64,000 nucleotides of DNA from Acuticoccus mangrovi (GTDB taxonomy: Bacteria > Pseudomonadota > Alphaproteobacteria > Rhizobiales > Amorphaceae), in contig NZ_JAEKJA010000010.1 in NCBI RefSeq assembly GCF_016411865.1, positions 62,001 to 126,000 of the forward strand. The letters run 5' to 3'. Of this stretch, positions 1-10,814 are shown in pieces. How positions within the stretch are numbered: position 1 is the first letter of the stretch; the number at the start of each line of letters is the position of its first letter. Under the pieces are notes generated by a model. That model was not told the DNA's origin and searched no databases. It saw nothing but the letters and a program-made list of their open reading frames with translations. A program made the translations under genes and the position numbers.

Positions 1-396
1 TTGCGCGGCTCGCGCATCGGGCGCGCCATCGTGGCGGTGCGCATGGACCGGTCGGCGGCGGCGCTGATGGGCATCCGCGTCAACCGCATCTACGCCATCA
101 CCTTCGGCATCGGCGCGCTGATGGCGGGGGCCGCCGGCGCGCTCTTCGCCATGGTGTTCCCGATCACCACCAACCTCTCCGGCGTCTTCCTCGGCAAGGC
201 GTTCGTCGTGTGCGTCATCGGCGGGCTCGGCTCGGTGCCGGGGGCGCTGGTGGGGGGCCTCGCGCTCGGCATCATCGAGAGCTTCTCCGGCGTCCTCCTC
301 GGGCCGCAGCACGCACTCACCGTGGGCTTCCTCGTCATGCTGCTCCTCCTCATCGTGCGGCCCACCGGCCTCGTCGGCGTGAAGGGGTACGAGTGA
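1..396 (+). CDS. livH: Branched-chain amino acid ABC transporter permease, LivH type (5'-truncated)
   Basis: This is the C-terminal 131 residues of an inner-membrane permease; the gene begins before the window, so the TTG at its edge is not the true start. The protein is hydrophobic, with several membrane segments and the typical LivH run GGLGSVPGALVGG, and it ends just after a last transmembrane helix. Its stop overlaps the livM start (TGATG). With LivM, LivG and LivF it would form a HAAT-type importer. The periplasmic binding protein is not in view, and the substrate could be a non-amino-acid carboxylate, since this family is often recruited to catabolic operons such as the one that follows. 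Confidence 0.9.
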   Translation: MRGSRIGRAIVAVRMDRSAAALMGIRVNRIYAITFGIGALMAGAAGALFAMVFPITTNLSGVFLGKAFVVCVIGGLGSVPGALVGGLALGIIESFSGVLLGPQHALTVGFLVMLLLLIVRPTGLVGVKGYE

Positions 397-1352
397 TGCG
401 CGCCGCCAAGGTCCTGCTCTTCGTCGCCTGGATCGCCGTCCTCGCCGCGACGCCCTTCTTCGCCGACAACAACATCGTGCGCACGGCGATCATGCTCGCC
501 ATGTACTCGGTGCTCGCCTACTCGTGGAACTTCATCGGCGGCTTCACCGGCTACCCGTCCTTCGCCACCGCCGCCTTCTTCGGCCTCGGCTGCTACGCGG
601 GGGCGATCGTCGAGCACGCGGGGGTGCCGATGGCGCTCGCCTGGATCGCGGCCACGGTCTTCGTCGCGCTGTTCGCCGCGGTGCTCGGCGCCATCGTGCT
701 GCGCCTGCGCGGCCACTACTTCGCCATCGGCTCCATCGCCATCGTCGAAGTGTGCCGGCTCGTCGTCTCGTCGTGGTCGAGCCTCACCGGCGGCGGCAAC
801 GGGCTCAACGTGCCGCTCCTCATGTGGCACCCCAACACGGTGGCGATGTTCTTCCTCTACGTGATGCTCGGCCTGCTCGCGATCGTCTTCGCCATCACGG
901 TGTTCGTCGACAACCACCGGCTCGGCTTCGGCCTCAAGTGCATCCGCCAGAACGAGGATGCGGCCGACATGGTGGGGGTCAACACCACGCGCTACAAGGT
1001 GATCGCCTTCGTCCTCTCCGCCTTCCTGTGCGGCACGGCGGGGGCGGTCTACGCCTCGTGGGTGGGCTACATCGACCCGACGGATTCCTTCCAAATCCTC
1101 CTCACGGTGAAGGTGCCGGTGATGACCCTTCTGGGCGGGGCGGGAACGGTGCTGGGTCCGGCCATCGGCACCGCCGCCTTCGTGGTGCTGGAGGAGTTTT
1201 TCTGGGCGAACTTCCTGTCCTGGAACCGGGCGATCCTCGGCCTCATCATCGTGTTCCTGATCTTCTTCCTGCCGGGGGGGCTCCTCAACACCTCCTTCCG
1301 CCGCGTGGTGCGCCGCCTCAGGGGCCGGGAGAGCGCGGGGGCGTCGGCATGA
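396..1352 (+). CDS. livM: Branched-chain amino acid ABC transporter permease, LivM type
   Basis: This is the second permease subunit of the HAAT importer, 318 residues, a usual length for LivM. It starts at an ATG sharing one base with the livH stop. An N-terminal signal-anchor helix is followed by about eight more hydrophobic segments. The GGxTGYPSF-type loop near residue 50 and the ILLTVKVPVMTLLGGAGTVLGP region near the C-terminus are characteristic of LivM. The end overlaps the livG start by four bases (ATGA), so the transporter genes are translationally coupled. The substrate cannot be deduced. Confidence 0.93.
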   Translation: MRAAKVLLFVAWIAVLAATPFFADNNIVRTAIMLAMYSVLAYSWNFIGGFTGYPSFATAAFFGLGCYAGAIVEHAGVPMALAWIAATVFVALFAAVLGAIVLRLRGHYFAIGSIAIVEVCRLVVSSWSSLTGGGNGLNVPLLMWHPNTVAMFFLYVMLGLLAIVFAITVFVDNHRLGFGLKCIRQNEDAADMVGVNTTRYKVIAFVLSAFLCGTAGAVYASWVGYIDPTDSFQILLTVKVPVMTLLGGAGTVLGPAIGTAAFVVLEEFFWANFLSWNRAILGLIIVFLIFFLPGGLLNTSFRRVVRRLRGRESAGASA

Positions 1353-2104
1353 GCGACTATCTGCGCCTCGAGAACGTCTCCAAGACGTTCGGCGGCATCC
1401 GCGCCGTCAACGACGTCAGCTTTGCTTTGAAGCAGGGCGAGATCGTCGGCCTCATCGGCCCCAACGGGGCGGGCAAGACCACCCTCGTCAACGTCATCAC
1501 CGGCGTGCACCCGGCCTCCTTGGGGCGGGTGATCTTCCAGGGCGAGGAGGTGACGCGGCAAAAGCCCTTCCAGGCCGCCCGCCGCGGTCTCGCCCGCACC
1601 TTCCAGATCGTCCAGCCCTTCCCGGAAATGACCGTTCTCGACAACGTCGCCGCCGGCGCCCTCTTCGGCGGCTCGCCGGAAGGGCTCGCCGAGGCGCGCG
1701 AGCACGCCCACAGGCACCTCGCTTTCGTGGGTCTCGACCCGATCGCCGACCAGCCCGCCGCCTCCCTCACTCTGCCCAACCGCAAGCGGCTCGAATTGGC
1801 GAAGTCGCTCGCCATGAACCCCAAGGTGCTGATGCTCGACGAGGTCAACGCCGGCCTCAACACCGGCGAGATCGACACCGCGCTCGACCTCATCCGCCGC
1901 ATCTCCGAGCGCGGCATCACCATCCTCCTCATCGAGCATCTGATGAAGGTCGTGATGAGCGTCTCCCAGCGCCTTCTGGTGCTCCACCACGGAGCGCTGA
2001 TCGCCGAGGGTGAGCCGCAGAAGGTGGTGAACGACCAGCACGTGGTGGAAGCCTATCTCGGCGAGAAATTCGCCAAGCGGTTGAAGGAGATGGGCCATGC
2101 CTGA
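1349..2104 (+). CDS. livG: ABC transporter ATP-binding protein, LivG type
   Basis: This is a cytoplasmic ATPase subunit of the HAAT importer, 251 residues. Walker A is GPNGAGKTT at residues 37-45. The Walker B region reads LMLDEVNAGLN, where LDEPAAGLN is more usual, and the ABC signature is the degenerate LTLPNRKRLE form common in LivG proteins rather than LSGGQ. The start is fixed by the ATGA overlap with livM, and the 3' end overlaps livF by eight bases. LivG pairs with LivF to energise transport by the two permeases. Confidence 0.93.
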   Translation: MSDYLRLENVSKTFGGIRAVNDVSFALKQGEIVGLIGPNGAGKTTLVNVITGVHPASLGRVIFQGEEVTRQKPFQAARRGLARTFQIVQPFPEMTVLDNVAAGALFGGSPEGLAEAREHAHRHLAFVGLDPIADQPAASLTLPNRKRLELAKSLAMNPKVLMLDEVNAGLNTGEIDTALDLIRRISERGITILLIEHLMKVVMSVSQRLLVLHHGALIAEGEPQKVVNDQHVVEAYLGEKFAKRLKEMGHA

Positions 2105-2810
2105 GCTGTTGAGGATCGCCGGCCTCACCGCCGGCTATGGCGACGTCCAGGTGCTCTGGGGCATCGACCTCGACGTGCGGGAAGGGGAGATCGTCGCGAT
2201 CGTCGGCTCCAACGGCGCCGGCAAGACGACGCTCCTGCGCACGATCTCCGGTCTCGTCGGCGCGCGCGCCGGCTCCATCCTCTTCGAAGGCCGCGAGATC
2301 TCGAAGGCCGGCCCCGACGAGGTCCTCGCCGCGGGCATCGCCCACGTCCCCGAGGGACGGCGCCTCTTCAAGGGATTGTCGGTCAAGGATAATCTCCTCC
2401 TCGGCGCCTATCTGCGGCGCGACAAGGCCGAGATCCAGAACGATCTCGACTACGTGTTCGACCTCTTCCCCCGCCTCAAGGAGCGCCACAGCCAGGACGC
2501 CACCACCATGTCGGGCGGCGAGCAGCAGATGTGCGCCATCGCGCGGGGCATCATGTCCCGTCCGCGCCTCCTGATGATCGACGAGCTGTCGCTCGGCCTC
2601 GCGCCGGCGCTCATCGAGCGCCTGTCGGAGGGCCTCAAGGCGATCAACGGCAACGGCCTCACGATCCTGCTCGTGGAGCAGGACGTGATGACCGCCTTCG
2701 AGCTTGCGAGCCGCGCCTTCGTGGTGGAGACCGGCCGCATCGCCAAGGCCGGCGAGACGGTGGTCCTCGCCGACGACCCCGCCATCCGGCAAGCCTATCT
2801 CGGCGTTTAA
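2097..2810 (+). CDS. livF: ABC transporter ATP-binding protein, LivF type
   Basis: This is the second ATPase subunit of the importer, 237 residues. Walker A is GSNGAGKTT at residues 37-45, the ABC signature is MSGGEQQM and Walker B is [13 protein letters not shown]. The start codon lies inside the 3' end of livG, so the two are coupled. It is the last transporter gene; a gap of about 120 bp precedes the enzyme genes downstream, which lie on the same strand and are probably regulated together. Confidence 0.93.
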   Translation: MPELLRIAGLTAGYGDVQVLWGIDLDVREGEIVAIVGSNGAGKTTLLRTISGLVGARAGSILFEGREISKAGPDEVLAAGIAHVPEGRRLFKGLSVKDNLLLGAYLRRDKAEIQNDLDYVFDLFPRLKERHSQDATTMSGGEQQMCAIARGIMSRPRLLMIDELSLGLAPALIERLSEGLKAINGNGLTILLVEQDVMTAFELASRAFVVETGRIAKAGETVVLADDPAIRQAYLGV

Positions 2811-2929
2811 TTGAATGGGAAACAGCGGAAACCATTGCCTTAACCGGAAAATTGAATCTACTAATGGAACCACTCGACGACCTCGTCCTCATCACGAGGC
2901 GTGCGGGCTCTCGGAATAAGGAGAAGCGT

Positions 2930-4411
<1,482 letters not shown>

Positions 4412-4430
4412 CGACGAGGAAGGAGAGAGC

Positions 4431-5387
4431 GTGGCCGTCACGCCCTACGAGACCATTCGCGAACGCACCCGCGCGCGCGACCGCTCGCTCACCGAAAAGG
4501 TCATGTCGTTCGAGGAGGCGGCGGCCTTGGTGAAGGACGGCGATCACGTCGCGCTCGGGGGCTGCACCCTGTCGCGCACGCCGATCGCCGCGATCTGGGC
4601 GCTGATCCGGGCTGGCCGCAAGGACCTCGTCCTGTCGCGCTCCATCACCTCCAACGAAGGCGATCTCGCCTACGTCTCGGGCCTTTCCTCGCACATCATG
4701 ACGTCGTGGTTCGCGCAGGGGATCGTCTGGGGTCTCTCCAAGGTGATGCGCGCCTACACCGAATCGGGCCGCGCCGAGTTCGAGGAATGGAGCCACATGG
4801 CGATGGGCCTGCGCTACCGCGCCGGCGCCATGGGCGTGCCCTTCATGCCGGCCCGCTCGATGATGGGCTCGAACGTGCTCGACCGCGTCGCCGGCACCAA
4901 GGAGATGGACTGCCCCTTCACCGGCGAGCGTCTCCTCCTGTTGCCAGCGCTCAATCCGGACGTCGCCCTCATCCACGTGCAGCGCTGCGACGCCTACGGC
5001 AACGCGCAGATCGATGGTCTCCAGTTCATGGACATCGACATCGCGATGGCGGCGAACCGGGTGATCATCACCACCGAGCGGATCGTCTCCAACGACCAGA
5101 TCCGCCGCGCGCCCGATCAGACCAAGATCCCCTTCTTCACCGTCGACGCGGTGGTGGAGGCACCCTACGGCAGCGCTCCGCACGAGTGCTACGGCGTCTA
5201 CGAGCCGTTCTTCAACGAGCTCGACGCCTACGCCAAGATCACCGCCACCGAGGGTGAGGAGGGGGTGAGGAAATATCTCGACCGCTGTTTCTACGAGCCC
5301 GAGGACTGGGCCGGCTACCTGTCGCATATCGGGGTGGCCGACATTCTTGACGCCGCCAAGCGCGGCAGGAGGGTTTATGACGACTGA
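4431..5387 (+). CDS. Glutaconate-CoA-transferase-type CoA transferase, subunit A
   Basis: This is the alpha subunit (318 residues) of a family I heteromeric CoA transferase, which moves CoA from an acyl-CoA donor to a free carboxylate. The segments GDHVALGG near the N-terminus and VDAVVEAPYGSAPHECYG near residue 245 closely resemble Acidaminococcus glutaconate CoA-transferase GctA as I recall it. The start is GTG, 20 bp after the PLP gene and behind AGGAAGGAGAG. It overlaps subunit B by 11 bases. Related pairs (IpdAB in mycobacteria) hydrolyse a ring rather than transfer CoA, so the activity should be tested rather than assumed. The acid substrate is not known. Confidence 0.85.
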   Translation: MAVTPYETIRERTRARDRSLTEKVMSFEEAAALVKDGDHVALGGCTLSRTPIAAIWALIRAGRKDLVLSRSITSNEGDLAYVSGLSSHIMTSWFAQGIVWGLSKVMRAYTESGRAEFEEWSHMAMGLRYRAGAMGVPFMPARSMMGSNVLDRVAGTKEMDCPFTGERLLLLPALNPDVALIHVQRCDAYGNAQIDGLQFMDIDIAMAANRVIITTERIVSNDQIRRAPDQTKIPFFTVDAVVEAPYGSAPHECYGVYEPFFNELDAYAKITATEGEEGVRKYLDRCFYEPEDWAGYLSHIGVADILDAAKRGRRVYDD

Positions 5388-6171
5388 CCTCGCGACCCCG
5401 CCCGCCGACACCAAGCCCTACACGAAGTCGCAGCTCCTCACGATTTCCGCCTCCCGCGTGCTGGAGGACGGGCAGATCGTGTTCGCCGGCATCGGCATCA
5501 CGCTGCTCGCGGCGACGCTCGCCCAGCGCACCCATGCGCCCGGCCTCACCATCCTCTTCGAGGGCGGCGTCATCGGCCCCTTCATCCAGCCCGGCGAGCT
5601 GCCGCCCTCGACCAACGAGCAGCGCTGCACCCGGCGCGCCAACATGCTGGTGCCGATCACCGACGTGCTCCTTCTCCTGCAGCGCGGCTATGTCGACATC
5701 GGCTTCATGGGCGGCGCCCAGATCGACCGCTACGGCAACCTCAACTCCTCCTATATCGGCGATCCCGACATGCCGAAGACGCGGCTGCCGGGCACCGGCG
5801 GCGGCAACGACATCGCGAGCCTCGCCGAGATCATCGTCGCCACCAAGCACGAGAAGCGCCGCTTCGTGGAGAAGGTCGACTTCGTCACGAGCCCCGGCTT
5901 CATCGACGGCGGCGACAGCCGCGCCCGCTGCGGCCTGCCCTATGGCGGGGTGAAGAAGGTGGTGACCGACCTCGCCCTCCTCGGCTTCGATCCCGACACC
6001 AAGCTGATGCGCATCGACGCGCTGCAGCCGGGCGTGACGGCGGAGGAGGTGCAGGACAACACCGGCTTCGATCTCGTCATTCCCGACGATGTGCCGATCG
6101 CCGAGGCGCCGACCGCCACCGAGCTCGCGATCCTCGAGAACCTCGATCCCGAGCGCCTTTACACGCACTGA
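5377..6171 (+). CDS. Glutaconate-CoA-transferase-type CoA transferase, subunit B
   Basis: This is the beta subunit (264 residues) that carries the catalytic glutamate in family I CoA transferases. The motif ILFEGGVIGP places a Glu at residue 62, corresponding by position to the catalytic Glu54 of GctB, so a true transferase is plausible. FMGGAQIDRYGNLNSSYIGD is nearly the GctB signature for this region. I chose the ATG at 5377 because GGCAGGAGG lies just upstream and the reading frame overlaps the end of subunit A. It is co-transcribed with the PLP enzyme and the downstream LLM oxidoreductase. Confidence 0.87.
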   Translation: MTTDLATPPADTKPYTKSQLLTISASRVLEDGQIVFAGIGITLLAATLAQRTHAPGLTILFEGGVIGPFIQPGELPPSTNEQRCTRRANMLVPITDVLLLLQRGYVDIGFMGGAQIDRYGNLNSSYIGDPDMPKTRLPGTGGGNDIASLAEIIVATKHEKRRFVEKVDFVTSPGFIDGGDSRARCGLPYGGVKKVVTDLALLGFDPDTKLMRIDALQPGVTAEEVQDNTGFDLVIPDDVPIAEAPTATELAILENLDPERLYTH

Positions 6172-6235
6172 ACCGAGCCGGCCGGGCGGCGAGCCCACCG
6201 GCGCCACCACTGTCGACAGGAAGGACGACCAAGCC

Positions 6236-7186
6236 ATGGTCGAGAACACCCGCTTCGGCGTTGCCATGCGCAACTTCACCCGCGCGCCCGAGGAGCCCAA
6301 CGCGCAGGAGATCATCGACTACGGCGTTCACATGGAGGAGCTGGGGTTCGATTCGGTGTGGGTGTGGGATCACATCCTGCTCGGCACGGATCCCTACTTC
6401 CCGATCCTCGATTCGCTGTCACTGATCACCGCGGTGGCGGCGCGCACCAAGAAGATCAAGGTCGGCACCGGCATTCTGGTGATGCCGCTGCGCAACCCGG
6501 TGCTGCTCGCCAAGCAGCTCTCCTCCATCGACCAGATCTCGGGCGGCCGCCTGATGCTCGGCACCGCCGCCGGCTGGTACAAGCGCGAGTTCGACGCCGT
6601 CGGCGTGCCCTTCCACCGCCGCGGCAAGATCATGGACCGCAACCTCGACATCCTCACCGAGCTGTGGACCAAGGACCAGGTGACGGGCGAGTGGGACGAG
6701 CATGTGCTGCGCCGGGCGGTGATGTATCCCAAGCCCGTGCAGAAGCCGCGGCCGCCGCTCCTCATCGGCGGCTACGTCGAGCCCGTCCTGAAGCGCGCCG
6801 GCACCCGTGGCGACGGCTGGCTCACCTACTTCTACCAGCCGGAGGCCTTCACCCGCTCCTGGACCAAGATCCGCAACTATGCAGAGGAGGCCGGCCGCGA
6901 CCCCGACAGCCTCACGAGCCTCAACCAGCTCGCGATCTATGTCGGCCCGCGCGACAAGGTCGCCGAGCCGATGAACGAGTGGCTGAACTCCGACTGGGAC
7001 ATCTCCTCCGGCTCCGAATCCACCTACGACAGCGCCATCATGGGCACGCCCGAAGAGTGTGCCGAGCAGCTGCGCGCCCACCTCGACACCGGTCTCAAGA
7101 AGATCATCTTCGTGCCCTACCGCTACGAGCGCGAGCAGGTGGAGGTGATCGCCAAGGAGGTCATTCCGCTCGCGCTGAAGGGCTGA
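6236..7186 (+). CDS. LLM-class (luciferase-like) flavin/F420-dependent oxidoreductase
   Basis: This is a TIM-barrel oxidoreductase of the bacterial luciferase superfamily, 316 residues. The N-terminal half has GFDSVWVWDHILLG, then KVGTGILVMPLRNPV and DQISGGRLMLGTAAGW, the standard LLM landmarks around the cofactor pocket. ATG 6236 follows AGGAAGGA. This superfamily includes both FMN-dependent monooxygenases and F420-dependent reductases and dehydrogenases. A complete F420 biosynthesis operon begins about 550 bp downstream on the other strand, which makes F420 a reasonable but unproven cofactor. It is the last gene of the CoA-transferase operon and is followed by a hairpin. Confidence 0.85.
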   Translation: MVENTRFGVAMRNFTRAPEEPNAQEIIDYGVHMEELGFDSVWVWDHILLGTDPYFPILDSLSLITAVAARTKKIKVGTGILVMPLRNPVLLAKQLSSIDQISGGRLMLGTAAGWYKREFDAVGVPFHRRGKIMDRNLDILTELWTKDQVTGEWDEHVLRRAVMYPKPVQKPRPPLLIGGYVEPVLKRAGTRGDGWLTYFYQPEAFTRSWTKIRNYAEEAGRDPDSLTSLNQLAIYVGPRDKVAEPMNEWLNSDWDISSGSESTYDSAIMGTPEECAEQLRAHLDTGLKKIIFVPYRYEREQVEVIAKEVIPLALKG

Positions 7187-7210
7187 GCCCGGCGCCACGA
7201 GGGTTGCCCG

Positions 7211-7242
7211 AGGGCCGCGTGAGGCTATGGTCGCGCGGCCCT
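7211..7242 (+). terminator. Hairpin, probable terminator of the liv/CoA-transferase operon
   Basis: AGGGCCGCG at 7211-7219 pairs perfectly with CGCGGCCCT at 7234-7242 across a 14-base loop, followed by only a short T run (TTTC). It lies 24 bp after the LLM gene stop and before the next ribosome site. Confidence 0.5.
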
Positions 7243-7263
7243 TTCGCATTCTGAGGAGGCCCG

Positions 7264-7701
7264 ATGCCGATCACCCTCGACGACGTTCTCGCCCTCGGCG
7301 AGGCTTGGTGCGACACGTTGCGCAACGGCGGCACCGTCGCCGAGCGGGAGCGCTTCTTTGTCCATCATCCGGCGCGCATCTACGTGCAGGAGACGGGCGC
7401 CTCGATGACGCTCGAGGAGCACCACGCCTACCACACCCAGTTCGCGCGCCAGGTGCTGCGGCTTGGCGACTTCGTGGTCGCGCCGCTGTCGGATGCGCCG
7501 GAGCGGGCGCGCGCCATCGGCTCGCTCTACTGGGAGGCGCACGTCGCCGACGACCGGACGCCGCCGCTGCGCTGCATCGTGGGGGAGGACTGGATCGTGG
7601 AGCGCACGCCGGAGGGGCTGAAGTTCGTGCTGTGGCTCAACACCATGCACCACTTCCTGCCCGACAGCGGCGTCGAACGGCTCGACCTCGCGTCGAACTG
7701 A
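7264..7701 (+). CDS. Hypothetical protein, possibly NTF2/SnoaL-like
   Basis: This 145-residue soluble protein is preceded by GAGGAGG. I do not recognise a specific family with confidence. The length, the helical N-terminus (LDDVLALGEAWCDTL), the aromatic-rich middle and the C-terminal beta-like stretch WIVERTPEGLKFVLWLNTMHHF are compatible with the NTF2-like cone fold, whose members are small polyketide-cyclase or hydrolase-type enzymes or ligand binders. It lies after a probable terminator and converges on fbiC with a 39-bp gap, so it may be a single-gene unit. Confidence 0.55.
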   Translation: MPITLDDVLALGEAWCDTLRNGGTVAERERFFVHHPARIYVQETGASMTLEEHHAYHTQFARQVLRLGDFVVAPLSDAPERARAIGSLYWEAHVADDRTPPLRCIVGEDWIVERTPEGLKFVLWLNTMHHFLPDSGVERLDLASN

Positions 7702-7740
7702 GCGCTCGCGCCGATCCCGTGGCCGAGCGCCGGCCCCGGC

Positions 7741-10182
7741 TCAGGCGCCGGCGCGGCGGCGGGCGCTCCCGACGCGCGCGAGCTTCGCCGCCGCCGTGTT
7801 GACGACATCGGAGAGGGGCGGTGCCTGGAAGGCGCGGCGCTGCTGGACCGCGGGCGCATCGCCGTAGAGGGTGGTGCGCTGGCGTGCGGTGCGGCCGAGG
7901 CGCCGGATCGCCGCCTCCATCCGCTCCGGCGGCATCTCTTGGCCGTGCTCGGTGCCGGCGGCGCGGCTGATCGATTCGTTCATCAGCGTGCCGCCGAGAT
8001 CGTTGGCGCCGGCCTCGAGCGCGGCGGCGATGCCGGCCTCGCCCATCTTCACCCAGCTCACCTGAATGTTCGCGATCACCGGATTGAGCGCGAGGCGCGA
8101 CACCGCATGGATCAAGACCGCCTCGCGCAGGCTCGGCCCCTGCCGCGCGCCGGCGCCCTTCAGATAGATCGGCGCTTCCATGTGGACGAACGGCAGCGGC
8201 ACGAACTCGGTGAAGCCGCCGGTGCGGTCCTGCAGCGCACGCACCCGCATCAGATGGCGCGCGACGTGATGGTAGGCCTCGACGTGGCCGAACATGATCG
8301 TCGCCGTGGTCCTCAGCCCCAGCCGATGGGCCGTGCCGACGACGTCGAGCCACTCGTCGGTGGAGACCTTGGTGGCGCAGAGGCGCCGGCGGACCTCGTC
8401 GTCGAGGATCTCGGCGGCGGTGCCGGGGAGGGTGCCGAGGCCGGCGGCCTTCAGCTCCGACAGGAACTCCGCCACCGAAAGGCCGAGGGTGCGCGCACCC
8501 TGCGTCACCTCCAGCGGCGAGAAGGCGTGGACATGCATCTCGGGCACGGCGCGCTTCACGGTGCGGACGATCTCGAGATAGGTCTCGCCCGTATAGTCGG
8601 GGTGGATGCCCCCTTGCATGCACACCTCGGTGGCGCCGCGCTCGTGAGCCTCCACCACGCGCCGCTCGATCTCCTCCAAGGTGAGGTCGTAGGGCCTGCC
8701 GCGCAGGTGCTCGGCGGCCTTGCCCTTGGAGAAGGCGCAGAACTGGCAGCCGTAGCCGCACACGTTGGTGTAGTTGATGTTGCGCGTGACGACGTAGCTC
8801 ACGGTGTCGCCGTTCCGCTCGCGGCGCACTGCGTCGGCGGCGGCTCCGACGGCGTCGGCATGTCCGCCGCGGGCGCAGAGGAGGGCGACGATGGCGCTTT
8901 CCTCGAGCGGCCGGCCGGCGACGCCGGCGTCGATGGCGGCCGCCAAGGCGCTGCCGAGGGCGGGGGCGGCGAAGCCCTGGGGGGTGATCGTCACCACGCT
9001 CTCGGAGCGGCCGACGCGCCAGGCACCCTCGTGGGCAAGGCCCGCCCCGTCGGAGCGTGAGAGCACGACGCGCCGCACGTCGGGATCGATCCAGGTCTCG
9101 GCGTCGGCGACGTAGGCCGGGTAGGCGGTGAGGCGGGGCGTGAGGATCTTGCCGGCTGCCGCGGTTTCGGCGGCGAGACGGGCGAGCGCCGGCCAGGGCG
9201 CCTCGGGGTTCACGTGGTCGGGGGTGACGGGGGAGACGCCGCCCCAGTCGTTGATGCCGGCCTCGACGAGGGGGAGAAGGTCGCCGTCGCGCAGGTTGGG
9301 CGGCGCCTGGATCGACATCGCGGGCCCGAACACGAAGCGCGCCATGGCGATCGTCCAGAGATGATCCTCGAGCGCCGGCTCCGGCGCGTTCGCCATCTTG
9401 GTGCCGGCCTTCGCCCGGAAATTCTGGACGATGATCTCCTGAATGTGGCCGTGTTCCTCGTGCAGGTCGCGCAGCTTGAGGAAGGCGTCGATGCGCTCCT
9501 GCCGCGTCTCGCCGAGGCCGATCAGGATGCCGGATGTGAACGGCACCTTCGCCCGGCCGGCGGCGGCGATCGTCGCAAGGCGCACCGCGGGCGCCTTGTC
9601 GGGCGAGCCGAAGTGGGGCATGCCGCGCTGCATCAGCCGGTCGGTGGTCGCCTCCACCATGATGCCTTGCGAGGCCGACACGCGGCGCAGCGCGGCGATC
9701 TCGTCCTCGCTCATCACGCCGGCGTTGATGTGCGGCAGGAGGCCGGTTTCGGCGAGCACCGCCGCGGCCATCTCGGCGAGATAGGCGACGGTGGTCTCGT
9801 GTCCGAGCGCCGCCAGCGCCTCGCGTGCCGCCCGGTAGCGCATCTCCGGCTTGTCGCCGAGGGTGAAGAGGGCCTCGTCGCACCCCGCCGCGGCGCCGGC
9901 GCGAGCAATCTCCAGCACCTCCTCGCGCGACAGGAAAATCGGCTCTCCCGGCCGCGGCGGGTGGGCGAAGGTGCAGTAGTGGCAGACGTTGCGGCAGAGC
10001 TTCGTCAGCGGGATGAACACCTTGCGCGAGACGGTGACGACCGGGCCGAAGCCGTTGTCGCGCAGGCGCGCCGCCCCGGCCATCAGCGCGGCGAGCGGCG
10101 CCTCGCCGAGGGTCGCGAGCGCGGCCGCGTCGAGCCGCTCGCCGGCCGCGACACGGCGGGCGAAGGAAGCGACGTCGTGCAT
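7741..10182 (-). CDS. fbiC: FO synthase, fused CofG-CofH radical SAM protein
   Basis: FO synthase makes 7,8-didemethyl-8-hydroxy-5-deazariboflavin, the F420 chromophore, from tyrosine and a ribityl-diaminouracil. The 813-residue protein contains two radical SAM modules. The CofG-like half has CRNVCHYC (Cys63, 67, 70) and the CofH-like half has CGYGCQFC (Cys475, 479, 482), both CX3CX2C cluster motifs. Archaea often use two separate proteins, whereas the fused form is the actinobacterial and proteobacterial arrangement. Its ATG shares one base with the cofC stop (TGATG), making it the last gene of a cofE-cofD-cofC-fbiC operon. The reading frame upstream of this ATG belongs to cofC's shadow, not to FbiC. 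Confidence 0.96.
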   Translation of the reverse strand: MHDVASFARRVAAGERLDAAALATLGEAPLAALMAGAARLRDNGFGPVVTVSRKVFIPLTKLCRNVCHYCTFAHPPRPGEPIFLSREEVLEIARAGAAAGCDEALFTLGDKPEMRYRAAREALAALGHETTVAYLAEMAAAVLAETGLLPHINAGVMSEDEIAALRRVSASQGIMVEATTDRLMQRGMPHFGSPDKAPAVRLATIAAAGRAKVPFTSGILIGLGETRQERIDAFLKLRDLHEEHGHIQEIIVQNFRAKAGTKMANAPEPALEDHLWTIAMARFVFGPAMSIQAPPNLRDGDLLPLVEAGINDWGGVSPVTPDHVNPEAPWPALARLAAETAAAGKILTPRLTAYPAYVADAETWIDPDVRRVVLSRSDGAGLAHEGAWRVGRSESVVTITPQGFAAPALGSALAAAIDAGVAGRPLEESAIVALLCARGGHADAVGAAADAVRRERNGDTVSYVVTRNINYTNVCGYGCQFCAFSKGKAAEHLRGRPYDLTLEEIERRVVEAHERGATEVCMQGGIHPDYTGETYLEIVRTVKRAVPEMHVHAFSPLEVTQGARTLGLSVAEFLSELKAAGLGTLPGTAAEILDDEVRRRLCATKVSTDEWLDVVGTAHRLGLRTTATIMFGHVEAYHHVARHLMRVRALQDRTGGFTEFVPLPFVHMEAPIYLKGAGARQGPSLREAVLIHAVSRLALNPVIANIQVSWVKMGEAGIAAALEAGANDLGGTLMNESISRAAGTEHGQEMPPERMEAAIRRLGRTARQRTTLYGDAPAVQQRRAFQAPPLSDVVNTAAAKLARVGSARRRAGA

Positions 10183-10814
10183 CAGAAGATCTCCTCGTCG
10201 ATCAGGGTGCGCGCCGCCCGGAAGGCGGAGAGATCGGCCGGGCGGTCGAGGTCGCGCGCAAAGGAGGCAAGCGGGCAGGGGACGGCCCCCGGGATGGCAA
10301 GATGGCGGGCGAAGCTCTCCTCGCCGAACTGGAAGGCGGGGGGGCGCGCCGCCCGCACCACGAGGGCGTTGGTGCCGGTGCGGGCGAGGTCCGGCACCAC
10401 GACGGGGCTGCCGGTGCGCCGGGCGAGCGCCAGCGCCTCGGCCGCCTCGGCGGCGTCGAGGTCGGGGAGATCGGCGGGCACCACCATCGCCCAGCGGGCG
10501 CCGGCGGCGGCGAGCGCGGCGACGCCTTCGCGCACCGCCTCGTTGAGCCCGCCCGGCGGCGTCTCCCATTGGGTGGTCGCCCCGGCGGTAGCGGCGATCG
10601 CGTGCACCTCCGGGTCGGGCGAGATCACCCGCACCCCCGCAAGCTCCGGCATCGCCAGAAGCTCGGCGAGGACGTGGCGCAGCATGTGGCGCTGGAGGCT
10701 CGCCCGATCGCGCGGCGAGAGCGCCGGGGCGAGGCGGCTCTTCGCCGCCGCGAGGCGCTTCACCGGCACCAGCGCATGGGCAGGGGCCGGAGCGGCGGAC
10801 ATGCGGCGGCTCAT
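10182..10814 (-). CDS. cofC: 2-phospho-L-lactate (or PEP / 3-phosphoglycerate) guanylyltransferase
   Basis: This is a 210-residue nucleotidyltransferase that activates the three-carbon phospho-acid with GTP so that CofD can attach it to FO. ALVPVKRLAAAKSRLAP near the N-terminus and VVPADLPDLD in the middle are the CofC/FbiD nucleotide-binding and metal-binding motifs. The start chosen at 10814 overlaps the cofD stop in an ATGA; an internal ATG at 10802 is an alternative. Family members differ in substrate: 2-phospholactate in archaea, phosphoenolpyruvate in mycobacterial FbiD and 3-phosphoglycerate in a Mycetohabitans enzyme. I cannot tell which applies here. Confidence 0.92.
   Translation of the reverse strand: MSRRMSAAPAPAHALVPVKRLAAAKSRLAPALSPRDRASLQRHMLRHVLAELLAMPELAGVRVISPDPEVHAIAATAGATTQWETPPGGLNEAVREGVAALAAAGARWAMVVPADLPDLDAAEAAEALALARRTGSPVVVPDLARTGTNALVVRAARPPAFQFGEESFARHLAIPGAVPCPLASFARDLDRPADLSAFRAARTLIDEEIF

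Noticed and set aside
90-1094. Long open frame antisense to livH and livM, with many similar antisense or frame-shifted frames throughout the window
   Set aside because: They lie opposite well-recognised genes, have the Arg/Ala/Gly/Pro/Asp/His-rich composition produced by reading GC-rich DNA in the wrong frame, and match no family.
2864-2929. ATG start 22 codons upstream for the PLP enzyme
   Set aside because: No ribosome site precedes it, whereas GTG 2930 has AAGGAG at ideal spacing.
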